The notes: generated by a model not told the origin, from the sequence alone. A DNA stretch of 64,000 bases from Muscardinus avellanarius (GCA_963383645.1 OY726564.1:108455040-108519039); one strand, 5' to 3'. Counted from the stretch's first letter, positions 1-12,011 are shown. Made by a program: numbers and translations.

Positions 1-91
1 TCTGGAGGGATTTCTGCTGAATGTATTAACATTCAGTACACCACTGTAATAAAAGACTGAAAGAATAACTAGTTTCCAAAAAGGCAGGTAA

Positions 92-276
92 TAGGTGGGT
101 ACGGTGGCGCCCACCTGTAACCCCAGGATGTGGGAAGCGGAGGCAGGAGGAGCGGAGGTTTCAGGTCAGCTTGGCAGCTTAGTGAGGCTCCGTCTCAAAA
201 TAAAAAATAAAAAGGCTGGGCGTGTGGTTCAGTACCCCTGATTTCAATCCCCAGTACAGCAAAAACAAAAACACAA
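92..276 (+). mobile_element. B1-dID type dimeric SINE
   Basis: The left 7SL-like part (ggtggcgcccacctgtaa, A-box region, then a B-box-like segment) is followed by an A-rich linker and an ID-like right part ending in caatccccagtac and an A-rich tail. A diverged target-site duplication, aaggcaggta before and aggcagataa after, brackets it. Confidence 0.85.
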
Positions 277-445
277 AAGGCAGATAAAATGACTATATTT
301 CCATCTTGTTATTCTTTGGCTATTTATAATACTTTTTCTCAAAAAACTAAATGTCCAATTTTAACTTTTAAAGTATATTGATAGATATTTTATTCAAACA
401 GGAACAGAATTCAGTCCTCTGTTCAACGCTTTCAATAGTTCCCGC

Positions 446-633
446 AGCCAGGTGTGGTGGAGCAAACCTGTAATCCCAGTCCCTGGGAGGCTGAGACAGG
501 AGGATCACGGCCAGCCTCGGCAACCTGGCAAGACCCTATTTGAAAACAACAAGAAGAAGAAAAAAATCGGGATGGGGCTGTAGCTCAGTGGGAGAATGTC
601 CCTGGATCCAATCCCAGTTCCACAAAGAAAAGG
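446..633 (+). mobile_element. B1-dID type dimeric SINE
   Basis: Left part cctgtaatcccagtccctgg, then a linker, then the ID part with tagctcagtgggagaatg. The 90-codon open frame that runs through it is a by-product of the repeat. Confidence 0.85.
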
Positions 634-1124
634 GCAAAAAAGTGTCCTGTAAATACCTCAACTCAAGCCTCTTGTGTAAAGGCGGCGCCAGCGAAGGCTC
701 CCACGCTGTTTTTACCTTCAGCCTTTACGAGGTTAGAGCTGACGAGACCAGTGCGACTAAGCTGAATTTCTATTTACTTGGACTTAGGGAGCCAGGAGGC
801 TGCAGAGAGTGAACAGATGACTTCCTCAAAAAGAGGTAGAAAGTGACTAATTCAAAATTATTTTCAATTTTCCCCTAGAATAAACTTCACAATTAGTTTT
901 ACTCAAGTGCATATGATTCCTGAAGTCCATCATTTTGAACCCAACACAGTGTCAAGCACATCAAGCAAATGGTGGCTTCCTAGCCTTTATAATGGGGAGA
1001 TGAGACATCTGAGATGATCTGAGATAATGTCTCCTCTCATTATCTCTAGACCCAGTAGTAATCTGAATATGTGTATCAATAACAACAATAATAAATGTAC
1101 TGTATATTTATAATGTACTTAGCA

Positions 1125-1570
1125 GCATATGAAGTACTTTACATGTTTAACATATTTACTCTACCCAACAATCTGCGGGGTATAAATATGTATGAACAGT
1201 TTCCTCAATTTATAAGTTAAAAGACTAAGGTTTGAAGAAAGCTATGGTTTAGCTGGATGTGGTGGCAGATGCCCGTAATCCCCGTACTTGTGAGGCTGAG
1301 GCAGGAGGATCACAGGATTGAGGCCAGCCTCAAGCAACTTAATGAAGCTGTCAGCAAGTTAGTGAGACTATGTTTCCAAATAAAAATAAAGTAGGGCTGG
1401 GGATGTAGCTTGGAGGCAGAATGCCCCTGAGTTCAATCCCCAGCACTATAAAAGAAAAGGAAAAAGAAAGTTAAGGTTTACAGAAGGGGCAGGTTCACAC
1501 AGCCTGCAAGTGGGGTGTCCAGAATAGATATTCCTATTCCAGAGCTGACACCCTAATCCACTCTGCATCT
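1125..1570 (+). repeat. MIR element split by a SINE
   Basis: Sequence typical of MIR (tttcctcaatttataagt, then cagcctgcaagtgg and cagagctgacaccc) is interrupted by the SINE at 1251-1464, which duplicated about 15 bp of MIR at 1236-1250 and 1465-1479. MIR is an ancient tRNA-derived SINE shared by mammals. Confidence 0.6.
1251..1464 (+). mobile_element. B1-dID SINE inserted in a MIR
   Basis: Complete dimer with left part, A-rich linker and ID part (gatgtagcttggaggcagaa). Flanking duplications agaaagctatggttt and agaaagttaaggttt differ at two of 15 positions, so the insertion is moderately old. Confidence 0.85.
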
Positions 1571-2189
1571 TAGTACTGCTTGGTGGGGTATTTTTAGATA
1601 TTGTGGGTACAATGCAAAGGGTGAAGGGGGCAGTTATTAAGTTCTCTGAGTTCGCCATTTGTTTCACTTGGTCAGCGATCTGCGAGACGCAACACAGCGA
1701 AGCCGGTAGAATCCAAGGAGCCAGCGGCAGTCAGGAAGCGGACCTCGTGATTTGTAGTGGAGGGAGGAGAGATCGGCTTGAGTGCTGTAGTGTATAGGCA
1801 GTAATTTTGTTCCTTTCTGCCAATAAGAGATTTTAAATTATGATTATTTTTCACAAGCATCTCTTAACAAAAGATTTCATTAACCATTAATGAAATGCTC
1901 GGTACATGGTTATGTGTTTACTATTTGTTACATGAATAAATAAATATATTTTCCATGCCTGATCAGGATATTTGACTAGGTTATTTGGTGCTAAAAGCAT
2001 TGAATGATACTATTTGATACTGCTTGACCAATTTTCCACTTCTAACTTGGAAATTATGTCCATTTTTATCCATCATTTAAGTGATCTCTTTAAAGTAAGG
2101 TAATGCAGCATGTTTGGAAGAGAAAAGAGAATGTTTGGTAGTTTCAAGAGAAAATCTCATTTGGATATGTGGTACCTAATAAAAGGTAA
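1571..2189. other. Unique intronic sequence
   Basis: No repeat family, splice-flanked frame or RNA gene recognised. It includes a short CpG-containing patch near 1675-1740. Confidence 0.5.
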
Positions 2190-3235
2190 AGGGGGCAACA
2201 AATATCTGATGAGGAGTTACTGCTCAAAATATAATCACAACTCAACAGGAGAAAAGCAAATAACTTCATTAAAAATGGGCAAAGGACTGGAATAGTCAAC
2301 AGGTATATAAACACTCGACATCACTAATTACTGGGTAAATACAAATCAAAGCTACCAGAAGCCAGGTGTGATAGCACATGCTTGTAATCTTAGCACTTGA
2401 AAGGCCCAGACAGAAGGATCGCGGGTGTGAGGCCAGCCTCAGCCACTTGGAGAAGCTCTCAGCAACGAGCAAGACTCCACTTCCTAATGAGATAGGAAAA
2501 ATGGGCTCAGAGGTAGATGCCCCTGGCATCAAACCCCAGAACTGCAGAAACAAAACGACAATGAGATATTATCTCACACATGTTAGGATAAATGCTTATA
2601 AGCATGTTTATAAAATGACAAGAGGTAACAAGTATTAGTGAGGGTGTCCGGTAAAAAAACAAAACAAAAAACTTTATATGGTTGGTGGGGATGTAGACTG
2701 GTACAGCCAGTGTGGTAAACAGAATGGAGATTCTAAAAAAATGCAGTAGAACTGCTACATGGCCCAGCAGGTAGTATGGCCCTCTTCCTAATATCTACTC
2801 AAAGGAAATGTAACCACCGCCTTATAAAAATACTGGCATTTCTGTATTTGTTGCAGCAGCGTCTGTGGAAGAATGAATGAATGAAGAAACTGTGATGCGC
2901 ACACCCGTGTGCAAATACTACAGCCTGGAAAAAGGGCGATCCTGCCATTGGAAAGACATATACAAACGCACACGACGCTAAAGTACACGGAAGAGCCAAA
3001 CGCAGAGGGAACCTAAAAACAGACAGCGCCTCCTCAACAGCACAGGGGAGACAGAGAGAAACGGCGGTTATCACCGGGCAGGGAATGGGGAGGCGGCCAA
3101 AGGTTACTTAAGTAGGTAGGTGACGGAGTCTAATGCATTACTAAATAGTGTGCAGTTAATAATATATATTTAATTATATTGTATTATAGATTGAAAAGTT
3201 TACCAAAATGAGATTTACATACTCTTACCACCAAA
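2190..3235 (+). mobile_element. Old L1 3' end, sense, split by a SINE
   Basis: Diverged L1 ORF2 C-terminal coding sequence (atgaggagttactgctcaaaa; gttggtggggatgtagactgg; a degenerate stretch resembling the sequence before the ORF2 stop) followed by a 3' UTR-like end. Frames are broken throughout. The SINE at 2359-2556 sits inside it. A 5'-truncated fossil LINE-1. Confidence 0.75.
2359..2556 (+). mobile_element. B1-dID SINE inside old L1
   Basis: Diverged dimer (aggtgtgatagcacatgctt to ID part gggctcagaggtagatgccc) interrupting L1 ORF2-derived sequence that resumes directly after it. Confidence 0.8.
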
Positions 3236-4908
3236 AACAAAAGAAAAAAGAAGGAAGAAATAAGGAAGAGTAATTATATTGTGAAAATACAGTTACATCT
3301 TTTCTATCAAAGGAATAGCTTGACTTTGGCTCCATTTTGTAGAACTGCCACGGTATAACCTTGTACAACACACCTGTATTTTCTTGTAGATAGCATTTCC
3401 TGGAAATTTTGAATGGCAATTCCTCCTCTGTTATCCCCTTCAGCCAATGGCATAAAGATTGTGAGGTCACACTCCCACCAATAGGAGCACAGCACAGACG
3501 ACACCCCTCCCCATGTGCTGAAAATAAAACACCCAACTTTCCACCAGTTGTTCCTGCACACCTGACTTTACTGGTGGCAGGATCCCTTTTTGCAAAAAGT
3601 AAAATTTGCCTTGCTGAGCTGTTTTCAAATATGTATCTTTTCTTACGACACCATGTAAATTTATTTCAAACAATATAAACTGATGGCTGTATTATCTGAC
3701 TTAATCACTTTAATATATATATGTTTATTGAAACATCAGTGGAAAATGAATACAAACAAAAAGCACTGTGTTGTAAGCTTTGTATGTATAAGTAAGAAAG
3801 ATTAGTGGGTGCAAAGAGCCACGGAGAGCATATGCAGCGTTACAGAAATGCTCTGGAAATTCAAGAAAATCACATGTGTTCACACCTATTTCTTTACATA
3901 AAAAATCACAACTATCAAAAAAATTAAACTTATTTGTTTTCACCTGAATTGTTCCATACTATGCTGAGACGTGTGCAGAAAACAACTTTGATGGAAAAAA
4001 TTAATTCCACAGTCAAGACTTTAATTTCCTTATGGTTGGTATTTGCAAACTGGGCTTTAGCATAAGAAAGAATTGGTGTGCCAACAGATATGCAAAACGT
4101 GCTCTATTTGATCTTAATGCAGTTTAAATGGCAGAACTGTTTTACAGAACATTACTGTCTACTTGGGACACTTACACAACAATAAAGCACATGGTATTTG
4201 TGAAATATAAAGATAAGAACAATTTATTCTCAAGAAGCTCTTGGTCTACATTTCTTTCACAACGTACTTATATCAATATATATCTTTGCATCTCTGGTAT
4301 ATGTGTACTTACTTATAAGTGACATTTATATTTTACTATATAGTACCTATATAGTAAATATTAGTGAAATTTACTTTTTCTTATTTTGGACAACACTTAA
4401 AGAAACAAAGGCTCTTGCTGTTTTCTTCCTGCCCACAACGGGCGGCCCTCTGCACCACCCTGGTAAGGACTTATATATTTGGAAGAGCAAATACAGGACA
4501 CACTTAAGCGGCCACTGCAGACAGATACACACTGCAATGACAACGGCATTTCTTTCAGAACCAGAGACTGCCCTGAGAATTGTGAATGCAACACGGTCCT
4601 CTGTCAGTTACCAGCAGCTCTCAGAGCCAGCAGACGACCTCAAACAGGTCTGCCGTTGCAGGCACACATCAGCACGGTACGGCGTGACAGGCACCTGGCA
4701 GCTCAACACACATTCGCCGAGGGGTTAAGTACACTGGTCTGATGTCCTGGATGCCTATACAATGACAAAGGAACGTGGAGTCCCTCCGTTTACTGAGGGA
4801 TGCCCTCAGCTCCATTAACTGTTGGCAGATTTGGCTATCTACCCAGATTTTGAGGAGACAAAGTATCATTCAATCAAAGTAAGCTGACCTCTTAGTCCAA
4901 GGGCACGA
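3236..4908. other. Unique intronic sequence, with a GC-richer patch at 4430-4740
   Basis: Mostly AT-rich, with no repeat family recognised. Positions 4430-4740 are GC-richer and carry a 141-codon plus-strand open frame (4303-4728) with no motif I recognise and no evidence of being coding. Confidence 0.4.
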
Positions 4909-5122
4909 TAGCTGGGCATGGTGGCGCATGCCTAAAATCTCAGTTATTTGAGAGGCGGGGGCAAGAGGATCAAAAGTTTAAGGTTAGCCTGGGCAATTTA
5001 GAGACCCTGTATCAAAATATTAAGAAGGGGTAGCGATGTAGCTCAGTGGTAGAGTGCTTGTCCACCATGTGTGAGGCCCTAAGTTTAATCCCCAGAACTG
5101 CAGAGAAAAAGGAGAAAAAAAA
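4909..5122 (+). mobile_element. B1-dID SINE with a full ID right half
   Basis: Left monomer tagctgggcatggtggcgca, then an ID half that keeps the longer tRNA-like segment gtagctcagtggtagagtgc through gtgtgaggccctaagtttaa. Most other copies here lack the anticodon-arm segment, so this copy belongs to a different source line. Confidence 0.8.
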
Positions 5123-5616
5123 AGACATTTCATTTTCTTTTTAATAGTTTAGGTATAATGAGTAAGGCAATACTTAATTTTTGAAGGAACTGTTGACTGT
5201 TGTTCCTAATTGTGTGGCTAGTGCATTTCCTACTTAGTTTGTGCACAGATTGGTATAATTCTTCCTTTTCTCCATTAAAAAAATGTTTAGTAGGATACTT
5301 CCTATGGCTACGGAGTTTTAAATAACCCCGCAATAGATTAAGTATCCCCCATATTTCAAAGAAAATAAAAAACAACTAAGCCTGACAGCTGCTTCTCAGG
5401 GCTTATTAAGAGGAGGCCTCTTTCTGCTCCTCTTCAGCCTTTACAAGCTGGGGAAGGACGACTTGGAGATTAACTTCCAAACTGCTCTAGAGGGAAAGGG
5501 TCCCACACACCCTCCCACAGCCAGTAAGGTGCCGGGTAGAGCTAGTCAGTGCGCACTCAGGCTGGAGAGCCGAGGGGAGACCTGCTGCAGGAGGGCGGGC
5601 TGGGGGCACTGACCGT
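5123..5616. other. Unique intronic sequence
   Basis: AT-rich to about 5390, then GC-richer. No recognisable feature. Confidence 0.4.
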
Positions 5617-6053
5617 TACTGGTTGAATGGTGTCTCCTACAAATTCAAACGTTGAAGCGCTGATCCTCACTACTGCAGGACGTGACTTTACTGGAAACGG
5701 CCACGGGAGACAACATTAGCTAGGATGAGGTCATGACAGTAGGCCATAATCCAAAATGCCCTTATCGTAACGGGAGATCTGGTCACAGGTGCATGGAGAG
5801 GGAGAACTCCACGTGAGGACGAAGGTGGAGATTGGCGCGATGCTTCTAGAAGCCAGGGATGTTGAATGTTGCCAGTGAACCACGGGAAGTCAGTGGGGAG
5901 GTGTACAACGTCCTCGCCTCACAGGCCTCAGGGGGAAGCCACCCTGCCTGCCCTGCCTCACGCTGGACTTCTGACCTCTGGAGCGGGAGTTGCACACTCT
6001 GTTTAGGCCCCCAGCTGGTGGTGCTCTGCTATGGCCCTGGCGGAACACAGATC
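5617..6053 (+). mobile_element. MLT1-type MaLR LTR
   Basis: The order of landmarks matches mammalian MLT1 LTRs: start ggttgaatggtgtctcc, then gacgtgactttactggaaa, agaactccacgtgagga, gatgcttctagaagccaggg, ctggacttctgacctctgg, and the end with ggcccccagctggtggtg. It is a solo LTR of an ancient non-autonomous ERVL-related retrotransposon; no internal region follows. Confidence 0.8.
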
Positions 6054-6087
6054 AAGGTACCGAAGAGGAACAAAACGAGAAGAAAGT

Positions 6088-6147
6088 CGGGCTGGGGGTG
6101 TACCCGGGGGAGAGTGCCCTTGGGTTCAATCCTCAGCCCCCCAAAAA
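6088..6147 (+). mobile_element. ID-like SINE fragment
   Basis: Only the right half is visible (gggctgggggtgtacccggg to ttgggttcaatcctcagccc); no 7SL-like left monomer precedes it. Confidence 0.6.
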
Positions 6148-6533
6148 CGATCATCACTATCTTGATTTCCATCATTTGTCCTTCTGTCATCAGAGCAGTA
6201 GGAGTGTGTTCTTTTTCACTGCTATATAAAATTCCACTGTATAAGCAAACTACAATCTCTCCATCCTGCTGCTGATCAACGTTTGGGAAGTTTCTGATTT
6301 TTAGCCGTTATAAGTCATTCTATTGTGAGTATTTGGATACAAGTCTTTCAGTGAACTTATACATATGTATTCCTTTTTAAAATTATTTTATTAGTGCATT
6401 GCAATTATACATCATAGTGAGGTTCAATGTGATAAAAACACACATGCCCACAGCTCTTGGTGTACTTCTCTCTACATTCCCCCCCCCACACACACACACG
6501 TTGGTGAAACTGGCAGCAATACCTTTATGTATT

Positions 6534-6551
6534 GTATTGTTGTTGTTGTTG

Positions 6552-6582
<31 letters not shown>
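6534..6582. repeat. (TTG)n(TTA)n microsatellite
   Basis: Consecutive TTG triplets followed by about nine TTA triplets. The Asn-rich and Leu-rich open frames across it are artefacts of the triplet repeat. Confidence 0.95.
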
Positions 6583-6586
<4 letters not shown>

Positions 6587-7005
6587 TGCTCTTTTCCCTA
6601 ACTCCCTCCCCAATTTCTTTCTACTACTGGAGGCTTCTCTGCATTCTTTCTGGTTCCTTCTGGTTCCTATTTTCGCTCTAGCTTCTACAAACGAGAGAAA
6701 ACATACAGCCTTGATTTTCTGATGCTGGCTGATCTCACTCAGCCTAATATCCTCTAGTTCCATACATTTTTCCCCAAATGACATGATTTTGTTCTTCTTT
6801 ATGGCTTAGTAAAATTCCATTATATTATATGTCATGTTTTCTTTATCCATTCGCCTGTTGATGGACACCTAGATTGGGTCCATGGAATTCTGGCTACTGT
6901 GAATTGTGCTGCTGTAAACAAGAAAGAATTTTGACTTTAATTCTTTTGGAAAGATTCCAAGGAGCGGTATGGCTAGGCCATATGATGTTATATTTCTAGT
7001 CTTTT

Positions 7006-7205
7006 TTTTTTTCCCCCAGTACTGGGGATGGAATATTCTACCTCAGAGCTACACCCCCAGCCCCATTTTTTATTCTTTATTTTGAAACAGGGTCTCACTA
7101 GTTGCAAAGGGCCCAAGTAGTAGCTGAGGCTGGCCACTAACCGCGATCCTCCTGTCTCAGCCTCCCAAATGCTGGGATTACAAGCGTGCACTCGAACGCT
7201 CGGCT
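7006..7205 (-). mobile_element. B1-dID SINE inside L1
   Basis: Minus-strand dimer beginning with a T-run and cagtactggggatgg and ending gattacaagcgtgcactcga. A perfect 15-bp target-site duplication, tatttctagtctttt, flanks it at 6991-7005 and 7206-7220. Confidence 0.95.
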
Positions 7206-7834
7206 TATTTCTAGTCTTTTGAGGAGCCTCCAAACTGATATTCATAGCAGCGGTACTAATTTACTATAATTTTGCCAACAGCATTTAAGGGTTCCTGTTT
7301 CCCCATATCTTTGCCAGCATTTGTCAGCATGTGTTTTTGATGACTGTCATGCTAACTAGAGTTAGGTGGAATCTCAGTGTAGTTCTGATTTGTATTTTCT
7401 TAACTGCTAGCAATGCAGAACATTGCCCCGCGGTCCCTATTTCTGTTCAGTGCTTAAGTAAGAGTGGGACTGCTAGGTCACAGAGCATCGTTCAGCTTTA
7501 TTTTAAATTGTCAGAGCAGAGTTATCCAAAGTAATTGCACAAATTTGCACTCCCAGCAGGAATATATGATTTTTTTGTTCTACATCCTTGGCAATATTTG
7601 GCATTTTCCATTTTTCTCATTTTACACATTTTAGTGGGGGTGAGAACCCATCTGAGTTTATGTTTGCATGTCCCTGATGACTAATGATGACTGCACACCT
7701 TTCTGTATCTGGAATGGCCATCTGCACTGCCTCTTTCCTGAAAGGAGCATCCCATTTTGCCTTTTTCTCACCGATGGAATGGAGTAGGAGTTCATTATAT
7801 ACTGTGATTGTGTATTAAAAATATTAACTATCCC

Positions 7835-8034
7835 TAGTTGGGCGTGGTGGCACATGACTGTAATCCCAGTACTTGGGAGGCTGAGAAAGGAGGATCACAG
7901 GTTTAAGACCAGCCTCAGCAACTTAGTGAGATTCTTGGCAACCTAGTGAGACTCTGTTTCAAAACATCAAATAAGAAGGGTAGGGGTGTAGCTCAGAGGT
8001 AGAATGCCCCTGGATTTAATCCCTAGTACCATAT
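7835..8034 (+). mobile_element. B1-dID SINE
   Basis: Full dimer from gttgggcgtggtggcacatg to the ID part ggtgtagctcagaggtagaa, tail with CA/TA repeats. Confidence 0.9.
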
Positions 8035-8298
8035 ACACACAAAATACACACATACATACATATGAATAAATACCCCTTTTCAGGCTGAGAAAATGTAACA
8101 AAAGTAACACGTAAACTAAACCCAAAGAGCTTTAAAAGTTTTTTTTTTTTTCCCCCTGTAAGGCTTGACAGAGCAAAAGAAAGAAAAAGTTTACCCTTAA
8201 ATACTAATTTACAAACTAAGTAAAGTGAACATGTTTATAATTTCTGACACTGGGAAAAACTTACTAAGAAAGCTGTCAAAAATCACGGACACACTTAT

Positions 8299-8511
8299 GC
8301 CGGGTGTGGTAGCGCACCCTTGCAATCCAGTACTTGGGAGGCCAAGATAAGAGGATCCGGATTCATGGCCAGCCTCAGCTATTTAGTGAGGCTCTCAGCA
8401 GCTTAGTGAGACCCTGTTTCAAAATAAAGAATAAAAAATCGGGCTGGGGGTAGAATGGTAGAATGCCCCTGGGTTCAATCCCTGGCACCACAAAACAAAA
8501 CAAAACAAAAC
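8299..8511 (+). mobile_element. B1-dID SINE
   Basis: Full dimer (gccgggtgtggtagcgcacc to ccctgggttcaatccctggc) with an (AAAAC)n tail. Confidence 0.9.
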
Positions 8512-11212
8512 CATAGCACTTTAGAGCAAAAAAACAGCCATGTCCTTCACGGTCACACTTTTTCTCACCAATTAAAATTTCATTGTCAAATACATTTTTA
8601 GTTTATTCACAGTAAGATGTGCTTCTGAGAAAAACTGGTAAATGGTTGGTTGGGTTTTCCTTTGAGAGAAGACCAGATGAAAGCCTGTCTTCTGGTTCTA
8701 AATACACTTCCATTAAAAAAAAAAATCAAAACAAAACAAAAATGGTGCCGTCAAGGTGGCTGAGCTGAGCAGCTCTCCCGAGGCGCTGTGCAGACGGCCA
8801 TACTTCCACTAGAACTTCATCTTTATATCCAACCAATTCCTTCTGCACAGCACATGTTGCTCATGTAGAAGCTAGAACGTGTTTCTAAGGATGACTAGTT
8901 TTCATTTCTTGTAACAATAGCCGTAACTTCTAGTATTTCGTCTTTACACCTTCACTTCTGTTTAGGATTAAAAAAATGGCCTATATCACCTCTCCGAGAC
9001 AGTAAGAAAATTTAGAAGGAAAACCCCTATTTTTTTTTTGAAAACTGACATATAAAAGTTAATAATCAATTATTTATTCAATGTTATTTTACAGGTGAGG
9101 GAGTGAATAAAACGACAAATGACAAAGGCGCATTTCAACGTTTTAATAGTTGTATAAATATTTACAAGTAAAATGATGCCAATATAAAATAGTACGATGT
9201 GTACTGTTTCAGGGAAATACTACGACATGTCACTGAACTTTGAGTGGAGGCAAAGGGCTTCTAAGGAAATTTCAGGATGTATGAAGCAAGTCATGTGGAA
9301 GATAAAGATTTTCATTTGTTAAAATCTCCTTAAATTTCAGCCATAAAAAGCCGGCCAAACCCTATGCATTGTATTTCCTCTATCACATGCTTAGCTTCCT
9401 GTACACTGAAAAAATGTTGATTCTATAATCATACTGAGAAAGCGAGACACAGCCCCTGGCACAGAGATGACCATCATCCCTGTTAATGGACTTCTATCTT
9501 CTCCTGTCCTTTGGTGACTAGATCTGATCCTTTCTATTGTCACACAGGTGAGATGTTTTGTGGTTCTTTCTGTACTCTCTTTGACAGGTCTCTTTTTTAT
9601 TCCTTTTCATTTATTTACCTGGTACCTTTCAGGTGCTCTTGGAAAAGGGTGCTACTGAAATAGGAATCCAAACATCTTACTTCTCTGAAATAGGAATGTA
9701 AACATCTTACTATTCCAGTCTGACTCAAGAGACTAGCAGCCAAATCGACCACACGCAACTCATTTGAAGTCTTTTAGCAAGAAAAGTGAGTGTTTCTAGT
9801 CTTCATATAAAGACAGCGCCTATCAATAGTTAACTACGCAACTGTGCTATTATGTTTTTCAAAGGCACTTCATAATCTCAGGAACTGGATTTAAGGCATG
9901 GGTGTTAGCAGCTTGTCCAACAGGTTGGTTATCATGTGTGACACCTGCTCTGAATAACTGGCTTGATTCTGGCATCTCGAGTTGCTTACGTCCTAAGATC
10001 TGACAGAATAAGGAGCAGGCAGAATCAGGTAGATTTTCTTCTTCTAGGAACAGGACTGCACAAATCTAAAGTAGTATTTCAAGATGCTGTTCCAGCAATT
10101 CATTTACGCAAAAACTGCTGTACATTCGAGAACAACAGAAATGTGTAGTTCCCTGAGCCAAGTTATCCTGACACAATCTTCTCACTGGTTCCCTCATCAC
10201 ATATTTAAGGTCATGTACTGCAATCTCCTGAACAGTAGGACCTGTCGGGCATGCACGGTGCCAGAGAAGAGGAAGACCTTCCTGCGAACTTCAATCGCTG
10301 ACTCAGTAGTTTCTCTTGTCCAGTGTGTACAAAGAAAGTATTGAGTGGCACGGCTTAGGCCTTCCAAACACATGCTGAGATCATCCTTGCCAATAAATGC
10401 GGAACTCTGACAGACCCTCAGCACTTTAAAACATCCAGCAATAAAAGAAGTCATACTGCTGAGTCATAACTCATTTTCTCACATCACTATTCACCGAGAA
10501 CAGGACAACAGGATGTAACTTTTCCCCCTGGGGTTCTGCACTGTGGAATCAGATATTTTAAGAAAGTTTATGCAAGTGTAAAAGTCAGGTGAACCTTATT
10601 TTGCAATAGTCACCTGCTTTTCATGAAAATGGATATGCAGAGAACTGAAAACAAGAGCCACCACTAGAGAGCAGGTTAACAACAGGAGAGGACAAAAAGT
10701 CAGTAACAAATACTGAGCAGATGACAGGCAGGCCAAGACTGGCGCAGAGGGGAGCCCGGCCGCGGCCACGCCGTCTACGCCAAGGGACGGCCGGCGTTCC
10801 AGCGGATAACCAGGAGACCTTCCTAAGGCAAGAGCCAAAGTGACAACTGCGAGCACTTACCATCCAGCCTCGAGGCCCTGCCCTGGCTTCAGCCTTCATT
10901 CTTGTTTCAAGAGATTTCATTGTTAGGGACTTAACTGGGATACAAAAACACAGAATCATCCCCAAGAGGTTGAAAATAACTATAGTAGAAAAGGAGAAAT
11001 CATTCCTTTGAATGAGTCCGTTTTGATCAACTGCAGCTCAGTATTTATCAGAAAAAAAGGTACACTATATTTGCAGAGCTCTTAACCATCTTTGAAACTT
11101 TAATTCATAAACTATTTTTATATAGTTTATAGATACATGTAGTTTACGGGGAAAAATTAAAAACGAGTATCAAGAAAAAGAAACTGAGTAGTTAAATGGG
11201 CCTGCCTTCAAG
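8512..11212. other. Unique intronic sequence with a small CpG-rich patch
   Basis: No repeat over about 2.7 kb. Contents: a 2x ~30-bp tandem duplication at 9653-9714; a CpG cluster at 10740-10805 containing CCGCGG; and a segment at 10861-10979 bounded by splice-like sites on the minus strand. Confidence 0.5.
10861..10979 (-). other. Possible alternative or cryptic exon (minus strand)
   Basis: On the minus strand a pyrimidine-rich stretch ending CTACTATAG precedes this 119-bp segment and an excellent donor, ATG|GTAAGT, follows it. If spliced after the RASAL2 exon (phase 0) it meets a stop within eight codons. Read from an internal ATG it leaves the donor in phase 0, the phase needed for the next RASAL2 exon. 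No matching RASAL2 isoform is known to me; the splice signals are the only evidence. Confidence 0.25.
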
Positions 11213-11224
11213 AAAACACTGACC

Positions 11225-11416
11225 CGCCGGGCGTGGTGGTGCAGGGCTGCAACTCCAGCACTTGGGAGGCCGAGACAGAGGACGGTAGGTTCAAGGCCAG
11301 CCTCAGAACTAGTGAGGCCCCAGCACCTTGGCGAGACCCTGTTTCCAAATGAAAAGCAAAAGAGGGCTGGGGGTGTAGCCTGGTTCACTGTCCAGGGCTA
11401 CAGCAACAACAACAAC
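11225..11416 (+). mobile_element. B1-dID SINE
   Basis: Dimer with a shortened ID part (ggctgggggtgtagcctggt) and (CAA)n tail. The duplication aaaacactgacc recurs as aaaacgcactgacc at 11417-11430. Confidence 0.9.
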
Positions 11417-11673
11417 AAAACGCACTGACCAAAAGAAACTGACTTCCAGAGAGGAGTCTGCACGGACGACTGCCTTCTTTCCTCATTCCTCTTGCTCCCT
11501 GTCTTCTTGCCCACTTAAGTCTGTCCTTAATCGCAAAGTGGGCAACTTACACATGTTCCTGCATTTTATGATTAGGTTGGTTAGTAAGTTTCTCTCAATT
11601 TAAGTCAGTAAAATACCAGCAGCAGATGAATGACTTCTGGCTGCTTCTGTCTTCAGAAAATATGTTCAGGCCA

Positions 11674-11859
11674 GCTGGGCGTGGTGGCGCACGCTTTTAA
11701 TCCCCGCACCTGGGAGGCGGAGACAGGAGGAACCCACGGGTTCGAAGCCAGCCGCAAGCACTGGCTTAAGAGACCCTGTTTCCAAATATAAAAGTATAAA
11801 AAAATAGGTCTAGGAGTGTATCCCAGAGGTATAAGGGTTTCCAGGAACCCCAGTACCAC

Positions 11860-11892
<33 letters not shown>

Positions 11893-11904
11893 ACACACAC
11901 ACAC
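11674..11904 (+). mobile_element. Young short-type B1-dID SINE
   Basis: Carries the short-subfamily marks: actggcttaagagaccctgt in the left part and gtttccaggaaccccagtac at the end. A pure A-tract of about 30 bases and a (CA) run follow. Perfect 12-bp duplication atgttcaggcca at 11662-11673 and 11905-11916. The long pure tail points to recent insertion. Confidence 0.95.
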
Positions 11905-12011
11905 ATGTTCAGGCCAAGGGCTCATCTTAATTTATCTCTCTATATATCACATGCATATGCATAACGTGATATACATACATGTCATGGCAGTCTTTACACA
12001 TGCCCTCCCAC

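Larger units (their letters stand above)
6373..7428 (-). mobile_element. Antisense L1 3' end nested in an older L1
   Basis: It begins with the reverse complement of an L1 3' terminus (attatacatcatagtgagg), includes a (CA) run at 6486-6500 and a (TTG)/(TTA) microsatellite at 6534-6582, and continues as antisense ORF2 sequence (tggctgatctcactcagcct; catatctttgccagcatttg). A SINE at 7006-7205 interrupts it. Confidence 0.8.
6155..7835 (-). mobile_element. Old antisense L1, split by a younger L1
   Basis: The flanks at 6155-6372 (gtttgggaagtttctgattt; gtgagtatttggatacaagt) and 7430-7835 (gggactgctaggtcacagag; aaagtaattgcacaaatttg) read as one antisense L1 ORF2 3' region, interrupted by the L1 at 6373-7428. 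Confidence 0.65.

Noticed and set aside
4303..4728. 141-codon plus-strand frame
   Set aside because: No recognisable domain, no splice support, and the first third is low-complexity AT-rich sequence. Kept only as a remark on unique sequence.
6383..6784. 133-codon frame with an Asn run, and its Leu-rich mirror frame
   Set aside because: The run is a triplet microsatellite within antisense L1 sequence, not a protein.
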